Positions 32,774 through 40,619 of a stretch of 45,648 nucleotides of DNA are shown here, in pieces; position 1 is the stretch's first letter, and each line of letters begins with the position of its first letter. This DNA comes from Planctomycetota bacterium (GTDB lineage: Bacteria > Planctomycetota > UBA1135 > UBA2386). The translations under genes were made by a program, and so were the position numbers. The notes below the pieces were generated by a model, which saw nothing but the letters and a program-made list of their open reading frames with translations, had not been told where the DNA came from and ran no database searches. The stretch covers positions 1-45,648 of the forward strand of contig JAEUHU010000109.1 of the NCBI GenBank assembly GCA_016793305.1, given 5' to 3'.

Positions 32774-33295
32774 TCAATCCCGGCGGAAGGTGGCGGCCAC
32801 CGCGGCCTTCGCCCCCAGCTGGTCGCGCACGACCGGTGCATGCTGGGCGCCGTCGAAGCGGAACTGGCGCCCGTCCCAGCGGAACCGCAGGATCTGGGCG
32901 CCAGCCCCGTCCGGGCGTTCGACGGCGATCGCCGCCATTTGCCCGCGCACTTCCCCCGCCAGCGCCTTGCCGTCGAGCCAACGCGCCTGGCTGGTGCGGG
33001 CCCCGATCTCGCGCAGCGTGCGCGGCTCGAGCCGGCGGTCGAGCGCCGACAGCGACTGCTCCATCGCTTTGCGGTGTTCCTCGGTGGTCGCCGCGACGAA
33101 CGCGTCGACGTCGCCGCGCACGCAGGCGGCGTCGACGGCCGCGGCGGCGCGGCGCAACTCGTACGCCTGGCCCGGTTCCGCCAGTTCGCCTTCCGGCAGC
33201 GGGTTCGGCCAGGCCCCCGGCAGCAGGGCGAACACCACCGCGGCAGCACCGAGGCTCGCGGTCAGCAGCAGACTCGTCGTTCGGTCAATCGCCAT
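32774..33295 (-). CDS. Membrane-anchored hypothetical, NTF2-like pattern
   Basis: A 173-residue protein starting MAIDRTTSLLL, with one N-terminal hydrophobic helix (to about residue 30). The soluble part (about 45-173) shows AAAVDAACVRGDVDAFVAAT, then a helical stretch and strands ending AQILRFRWDGRQFRFDGAQH, a pattern seen in NTF2-like or DUF-type domains that follow a membrane anchor. No catalytic residues are recognisable. The ATG at 33295 overlaps the end of the large upstream gene by 11 bases, so they are coupled and likely function together. It precedes miaE. Confidence 0.7.
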   Translation of the reverse strand: MAIDRTTSLLLTASLGAAAVVFALLPGAWPNPLPEGELAEPGQAYELRRAAAAVDAACVRGDVDAFVAATTEEHRKAMEQSLSALDRRLEPRTLREIGARTSQARWLDGKALAGEVRGQMAAIAVERPDGAGAQILRFRWDGRQFRFDGAQHAPVVRDQLGAKAAVAATFRRD

Positions 33296-36200
33296 AGAAC
33301 ACCTTCGTGATGCCACTGCGGAAGCGGATCAGCACACCGCCCGCACGCGCCTGTTTGCCGAGCGCGGCGTCGCGGTGGCGCAGGGTCGCTTCGTCGACCA
33401 GTTCGCCGTTCTCGATGCGGACCGGCACCGGCCCACCGAGCACCGCCGTCCACGGCAGTTCGACGGGGCGATGTGGATCGCCGGGCGTCACCAGCAGCAG
33501 TTCGCGCCGCTCGGGCACGTAGCGACACACCGACAGCGGGGCGGCGGTGCTGCGCACGTGCGGCGCCCGCACGCCGGCCAGCGACTGGGTGCGCACCGTG
33601 CGGCGCCCCACACCAGCAGGCAGGAACACCGTGCTGCCGTCGAAGTGCGCCCACGGCTCGCCGTCGACCAGCACCGCGTCGAACGGGCTGCCCATCACCA
33701 CCGACGGCACGGCGAGGCGGCTCTGCTGCCGCACGTGCACGGTGACACTGCTGGCGCGCGGTTCTTCGAGCTGCAGCAGCCCGGCGGAGCCCGGCCCCGG
33801 TCGCGTGGTCGCCAGCAGGGCCGGCCCACCGACCACCTGCACGGAGCCGCCCGGCGTGTGGTGCACCCGCAACCAGCGCCCGCCGTCCGGTGCGGCCTGG
33901 CTGCCGCGCCAGCTCCACAGCGATCCTTCGCGCACCGCGAACGGCGTGTGCGGATCGGCGGCGAAGTGCACGACCTCGGACCACGGCGTCGGCAGTTCGG
34001 AGAGCAGCAGCGCCGAGCCGTCGGCGGCCAGCTCGAGCTCGCGGGGCGTGTCGAGTGCCGCCAGCTCCACGGCCGCCGCCGCGAGCCGTTCCGCACCGGT
34101 ACCGGCCGGACAGCACAGGAAGCCGATCCGGAACTGCAGGCCCGGTTCCGGCGCCGACAGCAACTGCAGCACCCCGTCGCGCCAGCGCAGCTTGTCGTTG
34201 CGGGCGAGCCGCAGCGGCACCACCACGAGATCACCTTGGCCCGTGGTGCTGCGCAGGACGAACCCGCCCCGCAGCGCCTCGGGCTCGGCGTCGGGACTCG
34301 CGAGCGTGCGATCCGGCAAACTGAACGTGCGCTCGATCTGCAGACCGCGCGCCGCCGCGTCGCATCGGCCGCGCAGCACGAACCCTGGCAGATCGGCCTG
34401 GCCGATCAACTCGAGGCGTTCCTGGTGCTGGCTCGACGCCGACTGCTCGACCAGTTCGGCGCGGCAGCCACCGACCACGCCGACCGAAGCCTCCACGGCC
34501 ACGTCGCCGACCCGTCGCACCACCAGCCGGTCGAGCGCCACCGCCCCGCCATGGCGCACCTCGAGCCGCAGCAAGCGTTCCCCGGCGCGCACGCTGTGCA
34601 GCGGCACCACCAGCGGCGGTTCGGCGCGGTCGTCGTGGAACGGCACCGCCTGCAGCAGCACGCCGTCGAGCGACACCGCGACCACGCCGTGGCCACGCAC
34701 CCCACGCAGGCCGAGTTCGAGTTCGTGGTAGCCGACGCTCGCCGGCCACGCGAACACGGCGGTGCACGGCCAGCGACCTGCCTCGGCGAACGCGAGCACG
34801 CCGGGCGGCCGCGGTGCTTCTGCGGTGCTGCCGACGCGCACCTCGCGCGGATGGTCGCCTTCCCCACGCAGCCCGCGTTGCAGGAAGTCGAGCGGCGGCG
34901 TGGCCGCGGTGCTGCCGTCGGGCCGGGCCCCGAGCAAGCGCGTGCGCAGGAACGACGGTGAGAGCCGCACCGCGGCCCCGTCCGTGAAGCGCGCCGTGCC
35001 GCGCGGATCGAGCTGCAGTTCGCCGCCGCTGCCGGCGAGGCGCAGGTGGTTGTTCTGCAGCACGTGCACCGCGGCCGGTTCGGCACAGCTGGCCCCGAAC
35101 CCCGGCGGCGGTTCCGGCAGCAAGCTCGCCGCCGCGGCCCGCAGGCCGTTGCTGCCGGTCGCCGACAAGGGCATCGCCATCGCGGCGCGCAGCGACTCGA
35201 GCGACCAGCCGTGCACGGCCAGCGAGGTGTCGGCGGCGAAGCGCTCGGGCTCGTAGCGCCGCCACGACAGGGCGGCGCCGCGGCCGAGCCGAGCGCGCAC
35301 GAAGTCGTTGCCCTGTTGTACGAGCCAGTCGACGCTCGCACCGCACGCCGGATCCTCGGGGTTGCCGAAGGATCTCGCTTCGAGCACGCCGAACGGGAAC
35401 AGGTCGCCCGGGTAGCCGTCGCGCCAGCCCGAGCCGAGGCCCGGCAGCGGCAGCGTGGCGAGCGCCCCGTCGCTGGCGTCGAGCGCGCGCACCGCACCGG
35501 CGAGTTCGCCGACGCGTTCGCCGCGGCGCTGCAGCACCGCCGCCGGCTGGAAGTCCTGCAGCATGCCGAGGCCGTAGCCGCGATCGTCCGCGAACCACTC
35601 CTGCACGGCGAAGCCGTCGAGCGCGCCAGCACCCAGGCGCCGGCGATCGGCCCACTGCCGAGCCGCGTAGCGCAGCGCCACCAGACGTTCGCTCGCGACC
35701 TCGCCGACCGGCAACGGTTCGAAGGCGCCGAGGGCGAGCAGCCCGCGCGCGTGCGCTTCGGCGGCGAGCTCGGCTACCGCACCGGGCGCCCATGCCGCAT
35801 CGGCGGCCGGATTGCGCCAGCTCGGAGCTGGTCGCAGCGGGTCGTCGGCGGGCCACGGTTCGGCAGCGGTGCCATCGTGCGCGGTCAGCAGCACCTCGAC
35901 GAGGTCGGCGCCGGCACTCCAGCTCGGCAGCAGCACCTGGTCGCGCAGCTCGCTCGCGGACCGTTCGCTCGCCGCGGCCGGGCCTGGCGACTGCCAGCCC
36001 CAGTGTGGCAGCAGCGGCAGGTTCGCCGACAGGTCCACGTCGGCGATCGCCGGCGCGGTGCGCGGCGGGAAGCGCCACACTTCGGTGCGCTCGCCACCGG
36101 CCCAGACCGCACAGCGCCGCACGAACTCGGCCGCCGCGGCCCGCAGCTCGGGATCGGCGTCGTCGACCGCGGGCACGAGCCCGCAGGCGAGCACGGCGCC

Positions 36201-36914
36201 GCGGCCGGCGCGGTAGTGGACCAGGGCCGGCGCCCCGAACGGCTCGCGCTGCCCGTCGGTCTCGACGCCGAGGCGCGCCAGCACGGCGCCGTTGCGCGGG
36301 TCCCCGTTCTGCCACGTGCACAAGGGCAAGGTACATGGCTGCCCCCCGGTCAAGGCCAGGCGCGCATCGGCCGCACCGCCGGCGAACCAGTCGGCGAACT
36401 GTCCGGCCACGCCGACCAGCGACAGCTGCGCGCGGCCGGCCACCGCGCGTGGGTCGTAGCCCCACCGGAACGCGCGGCAAACGGGCCGTTCGCTCTCGAA
36501 CTGCAGGTCGACGACGAGCCGCGCCGCGTGACCGAACAGCACCAGATGGCCCCCCGCCTGCACCCACGCGCGCAGGGCGGTGAGCTGGGCTTCGTCGAGG
36601 TCCGGAGCGCCAGGGCGCCACGACGGATCGACCAGCAGCACGCCGCAATCGGTCGGCAACGGCAGCGGCTCGCCGGGCTTCGGCAGCGCACGCAGCGCCG
36701 CCGGCGCCACGTCGTGCAGCGTCGCCGCCCAGCCGGGCAGGGCCGCCGGCGTCGGCAGCGGACGAGCGAGGCCGACACAGGCGGCCACCAGCAGCAGCCC
36801 GAGGCAGACGAGCCCGTCGCGAGCGCGGCGCCGCGCCGGCGGCCGGCGCCCGGCGGGGCGGCGGTCGGGAACAACGTTCTTGGTCTGCTGCCGGAGCTCT
36901 AGCATCCTTGCCAT
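33285..36914 (-). CDS. Very large envelope protein with barrel-like centre, unknown
   Basis: About 1209 residues from the ATG at 36914, with a hydrophobic segment at about 34-52 (DGLVCLGLLLVAACVGLARP) as signal anchor. Region 1 (about 80-280) resembles a GATase-like or ThuA-like domain: GVLLVDPSWRPG, LRAWVQAGGHLVLFGHAARL. Region 2 (about 330-560) looks like an alpha/beta barrel: GADLVEVLLTAHDG, AEAHARGLLALGAFEPLP, GALDGFAVQEWFADDRGYGL, QGNDFVRARLGRGAALSW. Regions 3-4 are beta-sandwich and propeller-like. The EWFADD and AHDG segments could be carbohydrate-active sites, but I cannot name a family. Other ATGs nearby (36905, 36926) make the start uncertain. It is divergent from the MBL gene with only 3 bases between starts. 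Confidence 0.72.
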   Translation of the reverse strand: MARMLELRQQTKNVVPDRRPAGRRPPARRRARDGLVCLGLLLVAACVGLARPLPTPAALPGWAATLHDVAPAALRALPKPGEPLPLPTDCGVLLVDPSWRPGAPDLDEAQLTALRAWVQAGGHLVLFGHAARLVVDLQFESERPVCRAFRWGYDPRAVAGRAQLSLVGVAGQFADWFAGGAADARLALTGGQPCTLPLCTWQNGDPRNGAVLARLGVETDGQREPFGAPALVHYRAGRGAVLACGLVPAVDDADPELRAAAAEFVRRCAVWAGGERTEVWRFPPRTAPAIADVDLSANLPLLPHWGWQSPGPAAASERSASELRDQVLLPSWSAGADLVEVLLTAHDGTAAEPWPADDPLRPAPSWRNPAADAAWAPGAVAELAAEAHARGLLALGAFEPLPVGEVASERLVALRYAARQWADRRRLGAGALDGFAVQEWFADDRGYGLGMLQDFQPAAVLQRRGERVGELAGAVRALDASDGALATLPLPGLGSGWRDGYPGDLFPFGVLEARSFGNPEDPACGASVDWLVQQGNDFVRARLGRGAALSWRRYEPERFAADTSLAVHGWSLESLRAAMAMPLSATGSNGLRAAAASLLPEPPPGFGASCAEPAAVHVLQNNHLRLAGSGGELQLDPRGTARFTDGAAVRLSPSFLRTRLLGARPDGSTAATPPLDFLQRGLRGEGDHPREVRVGSTAEAPRPPGVLAFAEAGRWPCTAVFAWPASVGYHELELGLRGVRGHGVVAVSLDGVLLQAVPFHDDRAEPPLVVPLHSVRAGERLLRLEVRHGGAVALDRLVVRRVGDVAVEASVGVVGGCRAELVEQSASSQHQERLELIGQADLPGFVLRGRCDAAARGLQIERTFSLPDRTLASPDAEPEALRGGFVLRSTTGQGDLVVVPLRLARNDKLRWRDGVLQLLSAPEPGLQFRIGFLCCPAGTGAERLAAAAVELAALDTPRELELAADGSALLLSELPTPWSEVVHFAADPHTPFAVREGSLWSWRGSQAAPDGGRWLRVHHTPGGSVQVVGGPALLATTRPGPGSAGLLQLEEPRASSVTVHVRQQSRLAVPSVVMGSPFDAVLVDGEPWAHFDGSTVFLPAGVGRRTVRTQSLAGVRAPHVRSTAAPLSVCRYVPERRELLLVTPGDPHRPVELPWTAVLGGPVPVRIENGELVDEATLRHRDAALGKQARAGGVLIRFRSGITKVFYGD
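36900..36905 (+). promoter_or_regulatory. Putative -10 for the MBL-fold gene
   Basis: TAGCAT in CTCTAGCATCC ends 12 bases before the ATG at 36918. It lies within the N-terminal coding region of the divergent large gene as annotated. Confidence 0.4.
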
Positions 36915-36917
36915 CGC

Positions 36918-37658
36918 ATGAATCGGCAGCATCCCACCTCGGAGCTTGAGCAGCGTCTGTATTTTCGACAGTGGCTCGCCGGGCGCGACTTCGCGAAGGA
37001 CGACGGCATCGCCCAGCAGATGGCGAACTACGTCTACGCGATCGGCGACCGGCAGACCGGCGAGGTGCTGCTGGTCGACCCGTGCTACGCGGTCGGCGAA
37101 CTGGTCGACAAGTGCGAGCACGACGGCCTCACGGTGCAGGGTGCCTTGGCGACGCACTACCACCAGGACCACGTCGGCGGCGACCTGTTCGGGCATGCGC
37201 TGCAAGGCGTGCGCGAACTGCTGACGCGCTGTCCGTGCAAGGTGCACGTGCAGCACGACGAAGTGCCGTGGGTGAAGCGCGTCACCGGCTGTGGCGACGG
37301 CGACCTCGCCCCCCATCGCGGCGGCGACGTGGTGCACGTCGGCCAGATCCCGATCACGCTGCTGCACACGCCCGGGCACACGCCCGGCTCGCAGTGCTTC
37401 CTGGTCGCCGGGCGCCTCGTCGCCGGCGACACGCTGTTCCTGCAGGGCTGCGGCCGCACCGACTTCCCCGGCGGCGATCCGAAGCAGCTCTACCGTTCGC
37501 TGACGCAGGTGCTGGCCCAGGTGCCGGACGACACGGTGCTCTATCCGGGCCACGCCTACGATCCGCGCGGGCACGCGACGATGGGCAGTACGAGGCAGGC
37601 GAACATGGTGTTCCAGCCGAAGAACGAAGCCGACTGGCTGCGCCGGTTCGCGCGCTGA
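36918..37658 (+). CDS. MBL-fold metallo-hydrolase, glyoxalase II/persulfide dioxygenase type
   Basis: A 246-residue metallo-beta-lactamase-fold enzyme. The metal-binding motif THYHQDHVGGD, the second histidine in LLHTPGHTPGSQC, the bridging aspartate in VAGDTLFLQGCGRTDFPGGD and the final LYPGHAYD histidine are all present. The GCGRTDFPGGD segment is shared by persulfide dioxygenases (ETHE1-like) and some glyoxalase II enzymes. The C-terminal glutathione-binding domain of true glyoxalase II is missing, and the N-terminal extension carries a LYFRQWLAGRDFAKDD segment seen in MBL proteins of this subgroup. Substrate unresolved. The start ATG follows a CTAnnnT element. Confidence 0.88.
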   Translation: MNRQHPTSELEQRLYFRQWLAGRDFAKDDGIAQQMANYVYAIGDRQTGEVLLVDPCYAVGELVDKCEHDGLTVQGALATHYHQDHVGGDLFGHALQGVRELLTRCPCKVHVQHDEVPWVKRVTGCGDGDLAPHRGGDVVHVGQIPITLLHTPGHTPGSQCFLVAGRLVAGDTLFLQGCGRTDFPGGDPKQLYRSLTQVLAQVPDDTVLYPGHAYDPRGHATMGSTRQANMVFQPKNEADWLRRFAR

Positions 37659-37764
37659 CGGCGATGCCGCGACGCCGGCCGGCGTGCGGCCGACCAGCTG
37701 CGCCCTTGCAATCTTCGGGTTCGTGCCGCGCAATGGCCCGCCTCGTCCCGTGCCGAGGAGAACC

Positions 37765-38298
37765 ATGCGCCGACTGCACCATCCCGCCCATTCGACCCAT
37801 CGCTCGGCGCTGCGCGCCGTGGGCTTCGTGCTCGCCCTGGTCGGCGGCGCGTTCACCGCGGTGGGCCTGCTGTCGTTCTTCGGGGCGATGTCGGGTGGCG
37901 GACTGCCGGAGCTGTTCTGGTGCGTCTTCGTCGGGCTGCCGATGCTCGGCTTCGGCACGATGCTGCTGAAGATTGGCTACTTCGGGGCGGTGACGCGCTA
38001 CGTCGCGGGCGAAGTGGCCCCGGTCGCCGCCGACGCCACCAACTACATGGTCGATCACACCGCCGACAGCCTGCGCCGCGCCGCGCGCGCCGTCGGCGAA
38101 GGCCTGCGTGGCGAAGGGCCGGCGACCAGCGACGAAGCGTGCCCCGCGTGCCGTGCCCCCCAGCCGGGCGACGCCAACTTCTGTTCGGCGTGTGGGGCGG
38201 CGATGCCGCGCGAGCGAGCCTGCGGCCGTTGCCGGCACAGCAACCCCACCACCGCACGCTTCTGCAACGGCTGCGGGGCTGCGTTGGCTTCCGCCTGA
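37765..38298 (+). CDS. Membrane protein with C-terminal double zinc ribbon
   Basis: A 177-residue protein. Two hydrophobic helices (about 18-41, VGFVLALVGGAFTAVGLLSF; 46-67, ELFWCVFVGLPMLGFGTMLL) are followed by a soluble linker with an amphipathic helix. A C-terminal double zinc ribbon contains CPACRAPQPGDANFCSACG and CGRCRHSNPTTARFCNGCG, eight cysteines in four CxxC pairs. The ATG at 37765 is supported by GAGGAG 5 bases upstream; an ATG at 37684 would add 27 Arg/Pro-rich residues. Zinc ribbons of this kind occur in many membrane hypotheticals. It is convergent with mutM. Confidence 0.88.
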   Translation: MRRLHHPAHSTHRSALRAVGFVLALVGGAFTAVGLLSFFGAMSGGGLPELFWCVFVGLPMLGFGTMLLKIGYFGAVTRYVAGEVAPVAADATNYMVDHTADSLRRAARAVGEGLRGEGPATSDEACPACRAPQPGDANFCSACGAAMPRERACGRCRHSNPTTARFCNGCGAALASA

Positions 38299-38323
38299 GG
38301 TCGCGGCCCGAGGTCGAGCCGGA

Positions 38324-39229
38324 TCAGCCGGGCGGTCGCCGCCGCTCCTCGAGTTCGTCGAGCGTCTTCGGCCAGTCCCTCTTCAGCAGGGTCGACAGCC
38401 CCCGATCGGCGAGCAGCCTGCCGCCGCACTGGCAGACCGCGCAGTAGTTGCACTCGTGGTCGGCGTAGCGGATGCGCTGCACGGCCCGGCCGCAGTCGGG
38501 GCACGGTTCACCGGCCCGGCCGTGCACGGCCATGCCGGGCCGGAACGCGGTGACCTTGCTCGGGAAGCCGTCGCCGACCTCGGCGCGCAAGCGCTCGGTC
38601 CAGTGGTCGAGCACATGCACGATCGCCAGGCGCAGCCGTTCGACCTCGTCGTCCTCGAGCCGCGACGTCAGCGTCACCGGCGACAGCCTTGCCGCGTGCA
38701 GGATCTCGTCGCTGTAGGCGTTGCCGATGCCGCTGAACAGCGTCGGGTCGCAGAGCGCGCGCTTGAGCGTGCGGTTCTCCGCGCGCAGCCGTTCGGCGAA
38801 CTGCGCAGCCGTCGCCCCGTGCACCTCGAGCCCGCCGCGATCGAAGGTGCGGAGCTCCTCCCGCCCCTGCACGACGTGCAGCGACGCGCGCTTCTTGCTC
38901 GCCGCCTCGGTCAGCACCAACGTGCCGACCGGGAAGTCGAACGCGGCGAGGTCGATCCGGCTGCCGAGCTTCTTCTCGCGCGGGTACCACTGCAGCCGCC
39001 CGGCGATCATCAGGTGCAGCACCAGGAAGTGCTCGTCGTCGAACGCGAACACCAGGCGCTTGCCGACCCGTTCGACCTGCCGCAGCGTGCGGCCGACCAG
39101 CGCCTCGATCGGCGGCGTCACCGAGCGCAGCAGGAACGGACTGCGCAGGCGCACGTCCTCGAGCCGCTGCCCACCGAGCAGCGCCTCGAGGCGCTCGCGA
39201 TAGACGGTGACATCGGGCAGTTCGGGCAT
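38324..39229 (-). CDS. mutM: Formamidopyrimidine-DNA glycosylase, Fpg/MutM family
   Basis: A 301-residue Fpg/Nei-family DNA glycosylase that excises oxidised purines such as 8-oxoguanine and FapyG and then cuts the strand. The catalytic Pro2-Glu3 start is present (MPELPDV, where canonical Fpg is MPELPEV). The beta-sandwich lysine region VGKRLVFAFDDEHFLVLHL, the H2TH motif (DPTLFSGIGNAYSDEILHAARLSP) and the C-terminal zinc finger CPDCGRAVQRI plus ECNYCAVCQCGG follow. The finger is more Cys-rich than usual. The ATG is fixed by the need for Pro at position 2. A TAGAGT element lies 57 bases upstream. Divergent from ppa. Confidence 0.9.
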   Translation of the reverse strand: MPELPDVTVYRERLEALLGGQRLEDVRLRSPFLLRSVTPPIEALVGRTLRQVERVGKRLVFAFDDEHFLVLHLMIAGRLQWYPREKKLGSRIDLAAFDFPVGTLVLTEAASKKRASLHVVQGREELRTFDRGGLEVHGATAAQFAERLRAENRTLKRALCDPTLFSGIGNAYSDEILHAARLSPVTLTSRLEDDEVERLRLAIVHVLDHWTERLRAEVGDGFPSKVTAFRPGMAVHGRAGEPCPDCGRAVQRIRYADHECNYCAVCQCGGRLLADRGLSTLLKRDWPKTLDELEERRRPPG

Positions 39230-39286
39230 GCACGCTGCGCTGTCGGCACGGAACCTCGCGCACGATCCGCGAGCAACTGCGAGCCA

Positions 39287-39292
39287 ACTCTA
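39287..39292 (-). promoter_or_regulatory. Putative -10 for mutM
   Basis: TAGAGT in GTGCTAGAGTTGG fits the CTAnnnT pattern, 57 bases before the mutM ATG. It faces the ppa promoter 20 bases away. Confidence 0.4.
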
Positions 39293-39312
39293 GCACCGCG
39301 CCGCCGGCCCCC

Positions 39313-39318
39313 TATCCT
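39313..39318 (+). promoter_or_regulatory. Putative -10 for ppa
   Basis: TATCCT in CCCTATCCTGCTCGCCC ends 11 bases before the ppa ATG, predicting a leader of only about 5 bases. It shares the 15-base string CTATCCTGCTCGCCC (39312-39326) with the ald upstream region. Confidence 0.5.
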
Positions 39319-39329
39319 GCTCGCCCGCC

Positions 39330-39947
<618 letters not shown>

Positions 39948-39969
39948 CGGCCCAAGTCGCGACCGCGCG

Positions 39970-40569
39970 CTAGGCGCCGCCGAGTTCCTCGAGCAACGAC
40001 GCCGGCAGCTGGTCGCGCAGCCGTCGCAAGGCCCGCGAGAACCGCATCGCCACCGCGTCGCCCTGGATGCCGAGCAGCTCGGCCGTGGTGGCCTGCGAAC
40101 GCTGTTCGACGCCACGCAGGAGCAGCACGTCGCGGTCGATCGGCTCGAGCTGCTCGATCGTCGCCAGCAGGTGGGTGCGCCGTTCGGCGCGGATCGCCGC
40201 GGTGACCACGCCGGTGCGAGGGTCGGCCGGCGCCGCCGACGGGGCCGCGGGCACCTTCTTGCGCAACACCTCGCGCGCGAGGTTGTTGACGCGGTGCAGG
40301 ATCGTGGTCGCCAGGAAGCGCAGCAGCACCGGCGTGCGGCGGCCGTCGCGCGGCACCAGTTCGCCGAGCCGCGGCAACGCCACCAGCCACGCGTCCTGCA
40401 CCAGGTCGTCCGGTTCGACGTGGCGCGCGAGTCCACCGTGCAGCCGCCAGCGGGCCTGGGCCAGCAGCAACGGAGACAGGTGCGCCACCAGCCAACCCAG
40501 GCTGTCGGCATCGCCGTCGATCGCGGCCTGCAGCACCACGGACGTCTCGGAGTTCGGGGAGTGGCTCAT
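39970..40569 (-). CDS. ECF-type RNA polymerase sigma factor
   Basis: A 199-residue sigma-70 family protein with regions 2 and 4 only. Region 2 has RHVEPDDLVQDAWLVALPRLG, the DLVQD motif that binds the beta' coiled coil. Region 4 has LEPIDRDVLLLRGVEQRSQA with TTAELLGIQGDAVAMRFSRA, a helix-turn-helix for the -35 element. No anti-sigma factor gene adjoins it. Instead a Ser/Thr kinase-FGE gene starts 50 bases away on the other strand, a pairing common in planctomycetes, where the kinase may control the sigma factor. The ATG at 40569 is 29 bases from a TAGCAT element overlapping the kinase promoter. Confidence 0.9.
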   Translation of the reverse strand: MSHSPNSETSVVLQAAIDGDADSLGWLVAHLSPLLLAQARWRLHGGLARHVEPDDLVQDAWLVALPRLGELVPRDGRRTPVLLRFLATTILHRVNNLAREVLRKKVPAAPSAAPADPRTGVVTAAIRAERRTHLLATIEQLEPIDRDVLLLRGVEQRSQATTAELLGIQGDAVAMRFSRALRRLRDQLPASLLEELGGA

Positions 40570-40598
40570 CGCGCGCAGGTCCGCAGCCGGGAGCGCGG

Positions 40599-40608
40599 AT
40601 GCTATCGT
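40599..40608. promoter_or_regulatory. Overlapping divergent -10 elements, sigma factor and kinase
   Basis: On the forward strand TATCGT (40603-40608) ends 11 bases before the kinase GTG. On the reverse strand TAGCAT (40599-40604) serves the sigma factor gene. The two share the bases at 40603-40604, so only one direction can be occupied at a time. Confidence 0.5.
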
Positions 40609-40619
40609 CGCCGGTCCTC

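Noticed and set aside
33285..37958. Open frame of 1557 codons extending the large reverse-strand gene past the MBL gene
   Set aside because: The extension is antisense to a clear MBL-fold enzyme and has no domain of its own; high GC keeps antisense frames open. I end the gene at the ATG near 36914.
40599..40619. ATG at 40599 as kinase start
   Set aside because: It lies within the proposed overlapping -10 elements; the GTG at 40620 fits the spacing seen at ppa.
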